Positions 27,132 to 36,172 are shown, numbered from the stretch's first letter. The stretch: 64,000 nucleotides of DNA from Streptomyces sp. NBC_00083 (GCF_026343295.1 NZ_JAPELY010000002.1:310001-374000); one strand, 5' to 3'. Notes: a model not told the origin generated them from the sequence alone. A program made the numbers and translations.

Positions 27132-28547
27132 ATGGTGAAATCTTGGGCCACTTCCCCGGAGACACTCGGCGTCGACCTGCACATCGACGTGAGCGGCGCG
27201 GGCGGCCTGCGCGCCGGCCTCATGAGCGCCCTGCGCGAGGCCGTCCGCGGCGGACGGCTCGCGCCCGGCGCCCGGCTGCCGTCCTCGCGCACGCTCGCCG
27301 CCGACCTGGGCATCGCCCGCAACACCGTCGCCGACGCCTACGCCGAGCTGGTGGCGGAGGGCTGGCTCACCGCGCGCCAGGGCTCCGGCACACAGGTGGC
27401 CCGGCGCGCCGAGGCCCGCCAGGACCGCGGCCACACCCACCGCCTGCCCACCCGCCGCAAGCCCACGTACAACCTGCTGGCGGGCGCGCCCGACCTGGCC
27501 TCCTTCCCGCGCGCCGAATGGCTCAGGGCGGCCCGCCGGGCCCTGACCGCGGCCCCGCACGAGGCGTTCGGCCTCGGCGATCCGCGCGGCCGTATCGAGC
27601 TGCGCACGGTCCTCGCCGACTACCTGGCCCGCGCGCGCGGCGTGTACGCCTCGCCGGACCGCATCGTCATCTGCTCCGGCTTCGTGCACGGGCTCACGCT
27701 GATGGGCCGGGCGCTGCGGGCGCGGCGGGTGCGGGAGGTGGCGGTCGAGGCGTACGGACTCGACTTCCACTGGAAGCTCCTGACGGAGGCGGGACTGCGC
27801 ACCCCGGCGCTGCCGCTGGACGAACAGGGCACGCGCACGGAGGAGTTGGGGGAGCTGCGTGGTGCGGGGGCGGTGCTGATGACGCCCGCGCACCAGTTCC
27901 CCATCGGGTTTCCGCTGCTGCCCGACCGGCGGGCGGCGGCGGTCGACTGGGCGCGCGCCAGGGGCGGCCTGATCCTGGAGGACGACTACGACGGCGAGTT
28001 CCGCTTCGACCGCCAGCCGGTCGGCGCGCTCCAGGGCCTCGACCCCGAGCACGTCGTCTACCTGGGCACCGCGAGCAAGTCCCTCGCGCCCGGCCTCCGC
28101 CTGGGCTGGATGGTGCTGCCCGAGCACCTGGTGGACGAGGTCGTCGAGGGGAAGGGCCTGGCCGACTGGTCGTGCGGCGTCCTCGACCAGCTCACCCTCG
28201 CCGAGTTCATCTCCTCCGGCGCGTACGACCGCCATGTACGCGGCATGCGCCTGCACTACCGGCGCCGCCGCGACCAGTTGGTGACCGCCCTCGCCGAGCA
28301 GGCCCCCCACCTCCACGTCTCCGGCGTCGCAGCAGGCCTGCACGTCCTCCTCGAACTCCCGCCCGGCACCGAACGCTCCGTGGTCCAGGGCGCCGCCTGG
28401 CAGGGCCTGGCCCTGGAGGGCCTCTCCCGCTACCGCCACCCGTCCACCCCGGGCCCCCGCCGGGACGCCCTGGTCATCGGCTACGGCACACCGTCGGACA
28501 GCGAGTGGACGGGGGCGCTGGACGCGTTGATGCGGGTGCTGCCGTAG
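27132..28547 (+). CDS. MocR/PdxR-type GntR regulator with aminotransferase domain
   Basis: The 471-residue protein has a winged-helix DNA-binding domain (about 20-90, LPSSRTLAADLGIARNTVAD) joined to a fold-type I aminotransferase domain. Its PLP-binding lysine is K316 in GTASKSLAPGLR. MocR proteins sense PLP or amino compounds and usually control a divergent operon; here that is the AhpD-like/PEP-mutase operon starting at 27085. ATG 27132 has no ribosome site, so leaderless translation is likely. The gene ends seven bases from the convergent VOC gene. Confidence 0.9.
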   Translation: MVKSWATSPETLGVDLHIDVSGAGGLRAGLMSALREAVRGGRLAPGARLPSSRTLAADLGIARNTVADAYAELVAEGWLTARQGSGTQVARRAEARQDRGHTHRLPTRRKPTYNLLAGAPDLASFPRAEWLRAARRALTAAPHEAFGLGDPRGRIELRTVLADYLARARGVYASPDRIVICSGFVHGLTLMGRALRARRVREVAVEAYGLDFHWKLLTEAGLRTPALPLDEQGTRTEELGELRGAGAVLMTPAHQFPIGFPLLPDRRAAAVDWARARGGLILEDDYDGEFRFDRQPVGALQGLDPEHVVYLGTASKSLAPGLRLGWMVLPEHLVDEVVEGKGLADWSCGVLDQLTLAEFISSGAYDRHVRGMRLHYRRRRDQLVTALAEQAPHLHVSGVAAGLHVLLELPPGTERSVVQGAAWQGLALEGLSRYRHPSTPGPRRDALVIGYGTPSDSEWTGALDALMRVLP

Positions 28548-28554
28548 GACGGCC

Positions 28555-28923
28555 TCAGGTCGGGGAGTCGCCGCGCAGGACGCAGAACTCGTTGCCCTCC
28601 GGATCCGCGAGGACCGCCCAGCCCGTGCCGTCCGGCTCCCGGCGGTCGGCCACGAGCGTGGCGCCGAGACGCAGGAGCCGCGTGACTTCCTCCTCGCGCG
28701 AGACGTCCGGGCGCAGGCACAGGTGGATCCGGTTCTTGACGGTCTTCGGCTCGGGCACCTCATGGAAGTGGAGCCAGGGGCCTTCCGGGAGCATCACGTC
28801 GATCTCCGGGTCCCCGGGCCGGTCGTCCGGGTGCAGCGGGCAGCCCGTCACCTCGCTCCAGAACCGGCCCAGTTCATAGGCGTCCGCACAGTCCACCGAC
28901 ACGTTCCGCACCACAGAGACCAT
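28555..28923 (-). CDS. VOC/glyoxalase-like domain protein
   Basis: The 122-residue protein is a single vicinal-oxygen-chelate unit pair: NVSVDCADAYELGRFWSEVTG at the start, WLHFHEVPE, then NRIHLCLRPDV and VLADPEGNEFCVLRG. The last segment is typical of the glyoxalase-like domain in actinobacteria. Function unknown; possibly binding or detoxification of a small compound. Confidence 0.87.
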   Translation of the reverse strand: MVSVVRNVSVDCADAYELGRFWSEVTGCPLHPDDRPGDPEIDVMLPEGPWLHFHEVPEPKTVKNRIHLCLRPDVSREEEVTRLLRLGATLVADRREPDGTGWAVLADPEGNEFCVLRGDSPT

Positions 28924-28956
28924 GGGCCCGAGCCTGCCCGAGGGCCGGGCATCCGA

Positions 28957-29856
28957 TCAAGGGCCGGCACCGTCGCCGTGGCGGGCACCCTGCCCCTCGC
29001 GACCCGCTGCCGCCCCCGGCTCCGTCTCCGGGGCCTCGCCGAAGCGGGCCAGGGCGAGGGCGCCCGCCACCGCCACCGCGAAGCCCGCGATCGTCAGCCA
29101 GCCGAGGCCCGCGCGGGTCTGGTCGCCGAGCCAGGCGACGCCCACCACCGCCGGGCCGATGGTCTCGCCGAGCACCATGCCCGCCGTGGCCGTGGTGACC
29201 GAGCCGTGCGACAGGGCGGACGTGAGCAGCAGGAACGCGGCGCCCCCGCCGAGCAGCAGCGCGTACAGCGCCGGGTTGGTCAGGTCGAAGGGGTCGTCGA
29301 TGAGGCGCACCGCCACCTCGACCACGCCGAACCCGCACCCCGCGCCCAGCCCGAGGACCAGGGAGCGGGCCCGCCCCGGCAGCCGGCCGCCGAGCGCCCC
29401 CGCGGCGAGCACCGCCGCCGCGACCCCCAGCAGCCACCAGCGCAGCGAGTCCGGGCCGCCCTCGTCGCCCTCGGCGCCGGACGACAGGGCGAGCATCGCG
29501 AGCCCCGCGCACACCACCCCGACCGCCGCCCACTCCGTGCCGGAGAGCCGCACCTTCAGGACGCGCGCCGCGACCACCGCCGTCACCGCGAGGGACGCCG
29601 CGAGCGCCGCACCCACCGCGTAGATCGGCAGCGAGCGCAGGGCGACGATCTGGAAGACGAAGCCGAGCCCGTCGAGCGCGAGCCCCACGACATAGCGCCA
29701 CTGGCGCACCGCGCGCAGCAGCAGCGCCGCGTCGACGCCGGAGCCGGCCCCCGCCCCCGTACTGGGCTCGGCGGCGCGCGTCGCGGCGGCCTGGAGGACG
29801 GTGGCCGTGCCGAAGCAGACCGAGGAGGCGAGCGCGCAGATCATCCCGAGGAACAC
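28957..29856 (-). CDS. DMT-type integral membrane protein
   Basis: About 299 residues with nine or ten membrane spans (from MICALASSVCFGTATVLQAA to LGWLTIAGFAVAVAGALALA). The layout is that of the drug/metabolite transporter superfamily. A short charged tail follows. The GTG start at 29856 lacks a ribosome site; ATG at 29844 is an alternative. It diverges from the lipoprotein gene at 30025. Substrate unknown. Confidence 0.8.
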   Translation of the reverse strand: MFLGMICALASSVCFGTATVLQAAATRAAEPSTGAGAGSGVDAALLLRAVRQWRYVVGLALDGLGFVFQIVALRSLPIYAVGAALAASLAVTAVVAARVLKVRLSGTEWAAVGVVCAGLAMLALSSGAEGDEGGPDSLRWWLLGVAAAVLAAGALGGRLPGRARSLVLGLGAGCGFGVVEVAVRLIDDPFDLTNPALYALLLGGGAAFLLLTSALSHGSVTTATAGMVLGETIGPAVVGVAWLGDQTRAGLGWLTIAGFAVAVAGALALARFGEAPETEPGAAAGREGQGARHGDGAGP

Positions 29857-30024
29857 AAGGGGACTGTAGCCGCAGGCCCGAACGGCCGGAGAAAGCCCGG
29901 GGGAGGGTCGCCGCAGCCCGGGAACTAGGGTGTGGCCGGAACGCGTCCCACAGCAGAGTTCACGGCAGGGACAGGACAAGCAGGACACGACGGCAACGGC
30001 AGGACGAGCGGGGGAGGCCGGACA

Positions 30025-30300
30025 ATGCGCAGGTTCAGGTCCACGACGGTGGTGCTCGGCGGCATGGGCGTGCTCGCCGCGACGCTCACGGCATGCAGCG
30101 ACGAGCCGGACCGGCGGTGCGTCGACCCGGTCACGTACAAGGAACTCCCGTCGTACCAGTGCAAGAGCGGCGGCACCGGCCAGTACTACTACGGCGGGAA
30201 GAGCCGCAGCGGCAAGGTGTCCGGCGGCTCCTTCGACAAGTCCGGGGTGTCGCGCGGCGGGTTCGGCCACGGCAGCGACGGCGGCAGCAGCGGCGGCTGA
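30025..30300 (+). CDS. Small lipoprotein with YgiB-like C-terminus
   Basis: The 91-residue protein starts MRRFRSTTVVLGGMGVLA and has lipobox LTAC (Cys about 26), so it is a lipoprotein. The mature part has two Cys (RRCVDPVTYKELPSYQC), a Tyr/Gly stretch, and ends SRGGFGHGSDGGSSGG. The RGGFG element near the C-terminus and the position before a YgiC-like gene recall E. coli YgiB (DUF1190). GGGAGG is seven bases before the ATG. The YgiC-like gene begins 58 bp later. Confidence 0.75.
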   Translation: MRRFRSTTVVLGGMGVLAATLTACSDEPDRRCVDPVTYKELPSYQCKSGGTGQYYYGGKSRSGKVSGGSFDKSGVSRGGFGHGSDGGSSGG

Positions 30301-30358
30301 GCGCCCCGGCCCACCGGCCCCGGCCCACCCGCTCGCAGGAACGACGTAGGGCGAACAC

Positions 30359-31546
30359 ATGGAACGCCATCACATACAGCCCCGCCCCGACTGGCAGCGG
30401 ACGGTCGAGGAACAGGGCGTGATCTATCCGCTCACCCGCTACCCCGACGACTCGCTGCGCCCCTACTGGGACGAGAGCGCCTACTACTCCTTCACCCCGG
30501 ACGAGGTCGAGGCGCTGGAGGAGACCGTCGAGGAGCTGCACGCCATGTGCCTCGCCGCGGCGGCGCACATCGTGGAGAAGGGCCGCTTCGCCGACCTCGG
30601 CATCATGGACGGCCGGCTCGCCGACCTCATCGCCGAATCCTGGCGCAGACGGGCCGAACTCCCCTCCCTGTACGGCCGGTTCGACCTGCGGTACGACGGC
30701 ACCGGCCCCGCCAAGATGCTGGAGTACAACGCCGACACCCCGACCTCGCTCGTCGAGGCGGCGAGCGCGCAGTGGTTCTGGATGGAGGACCGCTTCCCCA
30801 GCGCCGACCAGTGGAACTCGCTGCACGAACGCCTCGTCGAGGCCTGGCGGCGACAGGCCCCGCTGCTGCCGCCCGGACCCGTGCACTTCGCCCACTCCGA
30901 CGGCGACGAGCTGGGCGAGGACCTCATGACCGTCGCCTATCTGCGCGAGACCGCCGAGCAGGCGGGCCTCGACACGGAGGCCCTGTCGGTGGAGAGCATC
31001 GGCTGGGACAGCGTCACCGGCCGCTTCGTCGACGAGCGGCTCCGCTTCATCCGCGCCTGCTTCAAGCTGTACCCGTGGGAGTGGCTCGCGTCGGACGCGT
31101 TCGGGCCGCAGGTCCTCGACACCCTCGACAACGGCGGCGGCACGGGGACGACGTGCTGGATCGAGCCGGCCTGGAAGATGCTGCTCTCCAACAAGGCGCT
31201 CCTCGCGATCCTGTGGGAGCTGTACCCCGGCCACCCCCACCTGCTCCCCGCCTACCTGGACGGACCGCGCGACCTCGCCACCGGCCGGGGGTACGTCGCC
31301 AAGCCGCTGCTCGGCCGCGAGGGCGCGGGCGTCACCCTCCACCCGCCGGGCTCACCTCCCGCGCTCACACCCGAAGAGCCCTGCTGCTACCAGGAGTTGG
31401 CCCCGCTGCCCGACTTCGACGGCAACCGGGTGGTCCTCGGGGCGTGGGTCGTGGAGGACGAGGCGGCCGGTCTCGGCATCCGCGAGTCCGCGGGGCTCGT
31501 CACGGACGAGTACGCGAGGTTCCTGCCGCACGTGATCAGGGGCTGA
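30359..31546 (+). CDS. Glutathionylspermidine synthase-family ATP-grasp protein (YgiC-like)
   Basis: The 395-residue protein matches the C-terminal ligase half of glutathionylspermidine synthase: KMLEYNADTPTSLVEA, HFAHSDGDELGED, WIEPAWKMLLSNKALLAILW, and the ATP-grasp loop YVAKPLLGREGAGVTL. It lacks the amidase half and is the stand-alone YgiC/YjfC type, which ligates unknown substrates. Streptomycetes do not make glutathione, so another carboxylate-amine pair is expected. It follows a YgiB-like lipoprotein, the arrangement of E. coli ygiBC. Confidence 0.88.
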   Translation: MERHHIQPRPDWQRTVEEQGVIYPLTRYPDDSLRPYWDESAYYSFTPDEVEALEETVEELHAMCLAAAAHIVEKGRFADLGIMDGRLADLIAESWRRRAELPSLYGRFDLRYDGTGPAKMLEYNADTPTSLVEAASAQWFWMEDRFPSADQWNSLHERLVEAWRRQAPLLPPGPVHFAHSDGDELGEDLMTVAYLRETAEQAGLDTEALSVESIGWDSVTGRFVDERLRFIRACFKLYPWEWLASDAFGPQVLDTLDNGGGTGTTCWIEPAWKMLLSNKALLAILWELYPGHPHLLPAYLDGPRDLATGRGYVAKPLLGREGAGVTLHPPGSPPALTPEEPCCYQELAPLPDFDGNRVVLGAWVVEDEAAGLGIRESAGLVTDEYARFLPHVIRG

Positions 31547-31771
31547 CGGCGGCTGCCGGCCGGGTGTGCCGCGCCTCTCGCGCCGTGCGCCCCCGCGTGC
31601 CCCCTCTGCCCCCGCGTGATGCCCCGCAAAAGGTGGTGGGGAGGGTGTGAACAGGGCGGCGCCAGAGGTGACGCACCGCTACCATGTCCAGCTGGCGGCG
31701 CCCCGGAACACCCCTTCCGCCCAAGCGGGTTGAGGAATGCGGCGTCCGCCCGTCGCCCCGGGGAGCAGGAC

Positions 31772-33535
31772 ATGACGCAGACTCAGGTGCCAGAGCAGGC
31801 GCAACCGCCGGGCGAGCGGCCCGGCGCGCTGCCGCCGGTCCACCCCTCGCTCAGCGAGGCGACGCGTCTGATGGCGGCGGGCACCTACCTCGACCCGGAG
31901 TACCGCGACGCGGTCATCGACGAGCTGTACGTCCACGAGGAGCGGGTCGCCGCGCCCTCGCTGGGCTTCGACGCGGCCCGCGTCCTCGCCCACGCGCTGC
32001 GCGCCCGGACCCTCGAACTCGCCTGGTCCATCGGCATGCTGGCGCTCTGGGCGCTCAGCTCGGTCGTCACCCGCAACGCGATCCTGTTCCTCTTCGTGGT
32101 GCCGTCCCTCTACATCGGAGTCGGCCGCCTCGTCCGCGGCACGGCCCGCACCGCGCCCTGGTACCGCACCGTGCCCGCCTTCCTGCTGCGCTGGTGGGGC
32201 CGCGTGCTGATGACCGTGTTCGCCGTCGCGGTGGTCATCTCCCTCTTCGGCGGCTACGACTCCTCCTCGCAGGACTCCTACACGAGCTACGAGGACCCGT
32301 ACGGCGACGCCTACGCCGGCGCGGGCAACACCGTCCCGCCGCTCGTCGCGGGGCCCGCGCAGCTCGTCGGCGGCACCGCCTTCACCGCGGCGAACGAGGG
32401 GTTCAGCCCCGGCCTCGGCTGGGGCATCCTCGCCTGCTTCGCCGTGCTCGCCCTCTGCGTCCTCCTGCGGCGCCTCCAGCTCGGCCGGATCATGGCGGGC
32501 GAGCTCTCCCCGGACGGCTTCAAGGACTTCGCGGCCGACCCCGCGCAGAACAACGACAACGGCCGGCTCCGGCGGCTCAGCGCCCTGATCCGCGCCGAAC
32601 AGCACGCGCCGCTCGCGGTCTACCGCGCCGACGCGCCCTTCCGCGGCGCGGGCGACGCCCTCGACCCCTGGTCGGTCTCCATCCAGCTGCGGCCCCGCGC
32701 GTCGCTCGGAGAGAAGCGCCCCCTGCCGATCAGCAACGCCGAGGTCCTGCGCATCGTCGAGCCCCTCATCACCCAGCTGCGCGTCCCCGCGCCCGCCGCG
32801 CCGGACCGGGCCACCGCCGTGCGCGACCGGCTGCGCCAGCTGGAGGTGACCGAGTACGTCTTCCTGCCCGTCGACGGGCTGCCCTCGCGCAGCCACGCGC
32901 CGTACCGCGAAGGCGACTTCGAGCAGCATCGCGCCGCCGCCCTGGAGGAGGGCGGCGAGGCGCGCCGGCACTACCTGCGGATCCGGGTCGGCGGCTGGGA
33001 GGAGCACCTCGTCACCACCGTCTTCGTCCGCGTCCACACCCAGGGCGGCATGCTGGTCCTGGAGATCGCGCCGCACGTCCTGGCCCCGCTGCGCGAGGAC
33101 TTCTTCCGCGCCGACCGCACCGCGCACGACTTCGGCTGCCGCACCCCGCTGGGCAAGGCCGGCTGGGCGCTGCGGCGCACCCCGGGCTCGCTCGTGGCCT
33201 CCCTCGTCGTGGTGGTCCGCGCGCTCTGCTCCGGCTGGGTCCGCCTGACCGGCGGGTTCGGGCGGGCGCTGCCCGACGGCCCGGCCCGCTCGGTGCGCGA
33301 GCTGGCCGCGGCGCCCGAGGCCTCGCTGTTCCAGGCGATGGACTGCCGGCGGTATGTGAAGTCCATCGAGGACCGGGTGACCAGCGGGGTGCGCAGCGCG
33401 CTGTACGAAGCCGGCTACGACACCGGGCAGTTCGAGCAGAAGATCGTCAACATCGCCCAGGGCGGCGTCATGATCGAGAACTCCCGAGGGGCGATCAGCG
33501 TCGGCGACCACAACACCGTCAAGAACGAGGGCTGA
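31772..33535 (+). CDS. Multi-span membrane protein with C-terminal RHIM-like motif
   Basis: The 587-residue protein has about five membrane spans in its first 260 residues (LELAWSIGMLALWALSSVV, AILFLFVVPSLYIGVGRLV and others). A cytoplasmic mixed domain follows (about 270-470) with VSIQLRPRASLGEKRPLPIS, then another hydrophobic stretch (SLVASLVVVVRALCSG). The last 25 residues read GVMIENSRGAISVGDHNTVKNEG. GAISVGDHNTV recurs almost unchanged in the next protein and resembles the V/I-x-V/I-G-x-x-N-x-hydrophobic core of RHIM-type amyloid motifs. I recognise no named family. The next gene starts two bases after its stop. Confidence 0.78.
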   Translation: MTQTQVPEQAQPPGERPGALPPVHPSLSEATRLMAAGTYLDPEYRDAVIDELYVHEERVAAPSLGFDAARVLAHALRARTLELAWSIGMLALWALSSVVTRNAILFLFVVPSLYIGVGRLVRGTARTAPWYRTVPAFLLRWWGRVLMTVFAVAVVISLFGGYDSSSQDSYTSYEDPYGDAYAGAGNTVPPLVAGPAQLVGGTAFTAANEGFSPGLGWGILACFAVLALCVLLRRLQLGRIMAGELSPDGFKDFAADPAQNNDNGRLRRLSALIRAEQHAPLAVYRADAPFRGAGDALDPWSVSIQLRPRASLGEKRPLPISNAEVLRIVEPLITQLRVPAPAAPDRATAVRDRLRQLEVTEYVFLPVDGLPSRSHAPYREGDFEQHRAAALEEGGEARRHYLRIRVGGWEEHLVTTVFVRVHTQGGMLVLEIAPHVLAPLREDFFRADRTAHDFGCRTPLGKAGWALRRTPGSLVASLVVVVRALCSGWVRLTGGFGRALPDGPARSVRELAAAPEASLFQAMDCRRYVKSIEDRVTSGVRSALYEAGYDTGQFEQKIVNIAQGGVMIENSRGAISVGDHNTVKNEG

Positions 33536-33536
33536 G

Positions 33537-33950
33537 ATGACCATGCCGGGAGACGACAGCACACAGCGGGACCGGGACGAGGCGCGCCGCGACCGCGCCC
33601 AGCGGTCGGTGCAGATCAGCGGAGTGACCGGATCCGTCTCGGTCGGCGACCACAACACGGTGCACAGCACCTACCACTCGGGCACCGCAGACGACGAGGC
33701 CCACCGTCAACTCCTGGACGCCATCGTCGAGTTCAGGGCCGGGCTCGCCCAGCTCGTGGTCAACGACCGTACCCGCGCCCTGGACACCGAGCTCGCCGGC
33801 GCCGAGGACGAGATCCGCGCCGACGGACGCGCGGCGCCGGGACGCCTGGCCCGGCTCGGTGAACTCCTGGCGGGCGCCACCTCCCTCACGGGCCTGCTCG
33901 CCTCCGGCGAGGCGCTGGTCCAGCGCGTCCACGCCCTGATCGGCGGGTGA
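33537..33950 (+). CDS. Small cytoplasmic protein with N-terminal RHIM-like motif
   Basis: The 137-residue protein has a charged start, then SVQISGVTGSVSVGDHNTV (24-42), sharing SVGDHNTV with the C-terminus of the upstream membrane protein. Residues 50-137 are helical (DEAHRQLLDAIVEFRAGLAQ, then RLARLGELLAGATSLTGLLA). No family recognised. With a one-base gap upstream and seven downstream it is mid-operon. The shared motif suggests the two products interact. Confidence 0.78.
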   Translation: MTMPGDDSTQRDRDEARRDRAQRSVQISGVTGSVSVGDHNTVHSTYHSGTADDEAHRQLLDAIVEFRAGLAQLVVNDRTRALDTELAGAEDEIRADGRAAPGRLARLGELLAGATSLTGLLASGEALVQRVHALIGG

Positions 33951-33957
33951 GGGCGCG

Positions 33958-34920
33958 GTGAGCGGTGGCCAGGGCGAGGTCCGCTGGAACGCGGAGACGC
34001 AGAAGTGGGAGCCGGTGGCGGCCGGACCGTCGGCCCCGCCGGGGGTGCCGGCCGTGCCGCCGGCGCCCCCGGCGCCGCCCTTCGTGCCGCCGGCGCAGGC
34101 CGCCGACGGGCCCCGGCCGGACGGGTACGCGCACCCCGACGGGTACGCGCACCCCGAGGGCGGATATCAGACGGCGGACGGGCACTCGGCGTACCAGCCC
34201 GAGTCCCTGCCGCCCACCGGACCGTCCCGCGGGCGGCGCGTGCCCGTCGCGGTCCTGGTCGCGCTGGTCGTCGTCGCGGTGGCCGGCGCGGGCGGCGGCT
34301 ATCTGCTTGCGCGCGGCGGCCCGCACCACGCCAAGGCCGCACCCGCCTCCTCCGTCTCCGGCGCGCCCTCCGCCACCCCGGACCGCGCCGCCGACGGCAA
34401 GGGAAGCCCCTCACCCACGGCGTCGCCCTCGCCGACCGCGACCGTGCCCGCCGGGTTCCTGCTCACCCAGGACCCCCAGGGGTTCCGGCTCTACGTGCCG
34501 CAGGGCTGGACCCGCGAGGACCAGGGCAGCCACGGCATCTTCTTCAACGCCCCCGACGGCAAGCGCCTGATCCAGGTGTACGCGCTCGGCGCGAGCGGCC
34601 TCACCCCGTACGACGCGCTGAAGCAGACCTCCGGCGAACTCGCGTCCAAGTCCGGCTACCAGGAGATCAGCCTCGCCGACGACGCCACCGTGCCCGGCAT
34701 CTCCGGGCCGGTCGCACGGCTCGTCTACGCCTACGACAACACGGAGCTCGGCCACCGGCGCCAGGTGGCGGACTACGCATTCGTGACGCCCGGCGGACAG
34801 CAGTACGCCGTCCTGTCCGCGGCCCCCGCCGACGCCTGGCCGGAACAGGAGTCCACGCTCAAGACGGCGCTCAGCGTCTTCTGCGCGGGCGCCAACTGCG
34901 GCTCTCCGTCGCCGAGTTGA
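33958..34920 (+). CDS. Single-span membrane protein with outer domain
   Basis: The 320-residue protein has a cytoplasmic Pro-rich arm with a tandem PDGYAH repeat (about 57-70), one span (VPVAVLVALVVVAVAGAGGGYLLA), a Ser/Thr/Pro linker and a 150-residue outer domain (PQGFRLYVPQGWTREDQ to FCAGANC). The outer part resembles the LpqN/PsbP-like fold in its opening pattern; that is a weak call. GTG start at 33958. It is the last gene of a three-gene operon. Confidence 0.75.
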   Translation: MSGGQGEVRWNAETQKWEPVAAGPSAPPGVPAVPPAPPAPPFVPPAQAADGPRPDGYAHPDGYAHPEGGYQTADGHSAYQPESLPPTGPSRGRRVPVAVLVALVVVAVAGAGGGYLLARGGPHHAKAAPASSVSGAPSATPDRAADGKGSPSPTASPSPTATVPAGFLLTQDPQGFRLYVPQGWTREDQGSHGIFFNAPDGKRLIQVYALGASGLTPYDALKQTSGELASKSGYQEISLADDATVPGISGPVARLVYAYDNTELGHRRQVADYAFVTPGGQQYAVLSAAPADAWPEQESTLKTALSVFCAGANCGSPSPS

Positions 34921-34954
34921 CGCCCCGCAGCCGACTGCCGCCGCCGGACGGGCC

Positions 34955-36172
34955 CTAGTGCTCGTCGAGCACGGCGCGCAGCTGGTCGAGCCCCCAGTCC
35001 AGGTCCTCCTTGCTGATGACCAGCGGCGGGGCGATGCGGATGGTCGAGCCGTGGGTGTCCTTGACCAGGACCCCGCGGCCCATCAGCTTCTCCGAGATCT
35101 CGCGCCCGGTGCCGTACGAGGGGTTGATGTCCACGCCCGCCCACAGGCCGCGCCCGCGGACCGCCTCCACCGCGCCGCCGCCGGTCAGCAGCCCCAGCTC
35201 GCGGTGGAGATGGTCGCCCAGCTCGGTGGCCCGCTGCTGGTACTCACCGCCGCGCAGCATCGCGATGACCTCCAGGGCGACCGCGCAGGCCAGCGGGTTG
35301 CCGCCGAACGTCGAGCCGTGCTCGCCCGGCCGGAACACCCCGAGCACCTCCGCCGACGCGGCGACCGCCGACACCGGCACCACGCCGCCGCCCAGCGCCT
35401 TGCCCAGGATGTAGACGTCGGGCACCACGCCCTCGTGCTCGCACGCGAACGTCCTGCCGGTGCGGCCGAGCCCGGACTGGATCTCGTCCGCCATGAACAG
35501 CACGTTCCGCTCGCGCGTCAACTCCCGTACGCCCGCGAGGTATCCGGGCGGCGGAACCAGTACGCCCGCCTCGCCCTGGATCGGCTCGATGAGCACCGCC
35601 ACGGTGGTGTCGGTGACCGCGGCGCGCATCGCGGTGAGGTCGCCGTACGGGACGATCTCGAAGCCCGGCGTGTAGGGGCCGTAGTCCGCGCGGGCCTCCG
35701 GATCGGTGGAGAAGCTGACGATCGTGGTCGTACGGCCGTGGAAGTTGTTCCGGGCGACGACGATCTTCGCCTGCCCGTCCGGTACGCCCTTGACCCGGTA
35801 GCCCCACTTGCGGGCGGTCTTGACGGCGGTCTCCACCGCCTCCGCCCCCGTGTTCATGGGCAGCACCATCTCCTTGCCGCACAACTCGGCGAGCTCCGTA
35901 CAGAATTGGGCGAAGCGGTCGTGGTGGAACGCCCTCGACGTGAGGGTCACGCGCTCCAGCTGGGCCTTGGCGGCGTCGATGAGACGGCGGTTGCCGTGGC
36001 CGAAGTTGAGCGCCGAGTAGCCGGCCAGCATGTCGAGATAGCGCCGGCCCTCGACATCCGTCATCCAGGCGCCCTCGGCGGAGGCGACGACGACGGGCAG
36101 GGGATGGTAGTTGTGCGCACTGTGTGCCTCGGCGGAACGGATGGCGTCTTCGGTCGCTGCGTGGGTCGACAC
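34955..36172 (-). CDS. rocD: Ornithine-oxo-acid aminotransferase
   Basis: The protein of about 405 residues is a class-III PLP aminotransferase. It has SAHNYHPLPVVVASAEGAWM, NTGAEAVETAVKTARKWGY for the cofactor phosphate, EPIQGEAGV, the PLP Asp in FMADEIQSGLGRTG, and the PLP lysine K258 in ILGKALGGG. The opening NYHPLPVV is typical of ornithine aminotransferase, which turns ornithine into glutamate semialdehyde. I chose GTG 36172, which has GGAGA five bases upstream, over ATG 36190, which has none. Confidence 0.92.
   Translation of the reverse strand: MSTHAATEDAIRSAEAHSAHNYHPLPVVVASAEGAWMTDVEGRRYLDMLAGYSALNFGHGNRRLIDAAKAQLERVTLTSRAFHHDRFAQFCTELAELCGKEMVLPMNTGAEAVETAVKTARKWGYRVKGVPDGQAKIVVARNNFHGRTTTIVSFSTDPEARADYGPYTPGFEIVPYGDLTAMRAAVTDTTVAVLIEPIQGEAGVLVPPPGYLAGVRELTRERNVLFMADEIQSGLGRTGRTFACEHEGVVPDVYILGKALGGGVVPVSAVAASAEVLGVFRPGEHGSTFGGNPLACAVALEVIAMLRGGEYQQRATELGDHLHRELGLLTGGGAVEAVRGRGLWAGVDINPSYGTGREISEKLMGRGVLVKDTHGSTIRIAPPLVISKEDLDWGLDQLRAVLDEH

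Noticed and set aside
26591-28763. Upstream extension of the AhpD-like gene to 28763
   Set aside because: The extension lies antisense to the MocR gene and across the second AhpD-like gene; the GTGA overlap at 26591 gives the proper start.
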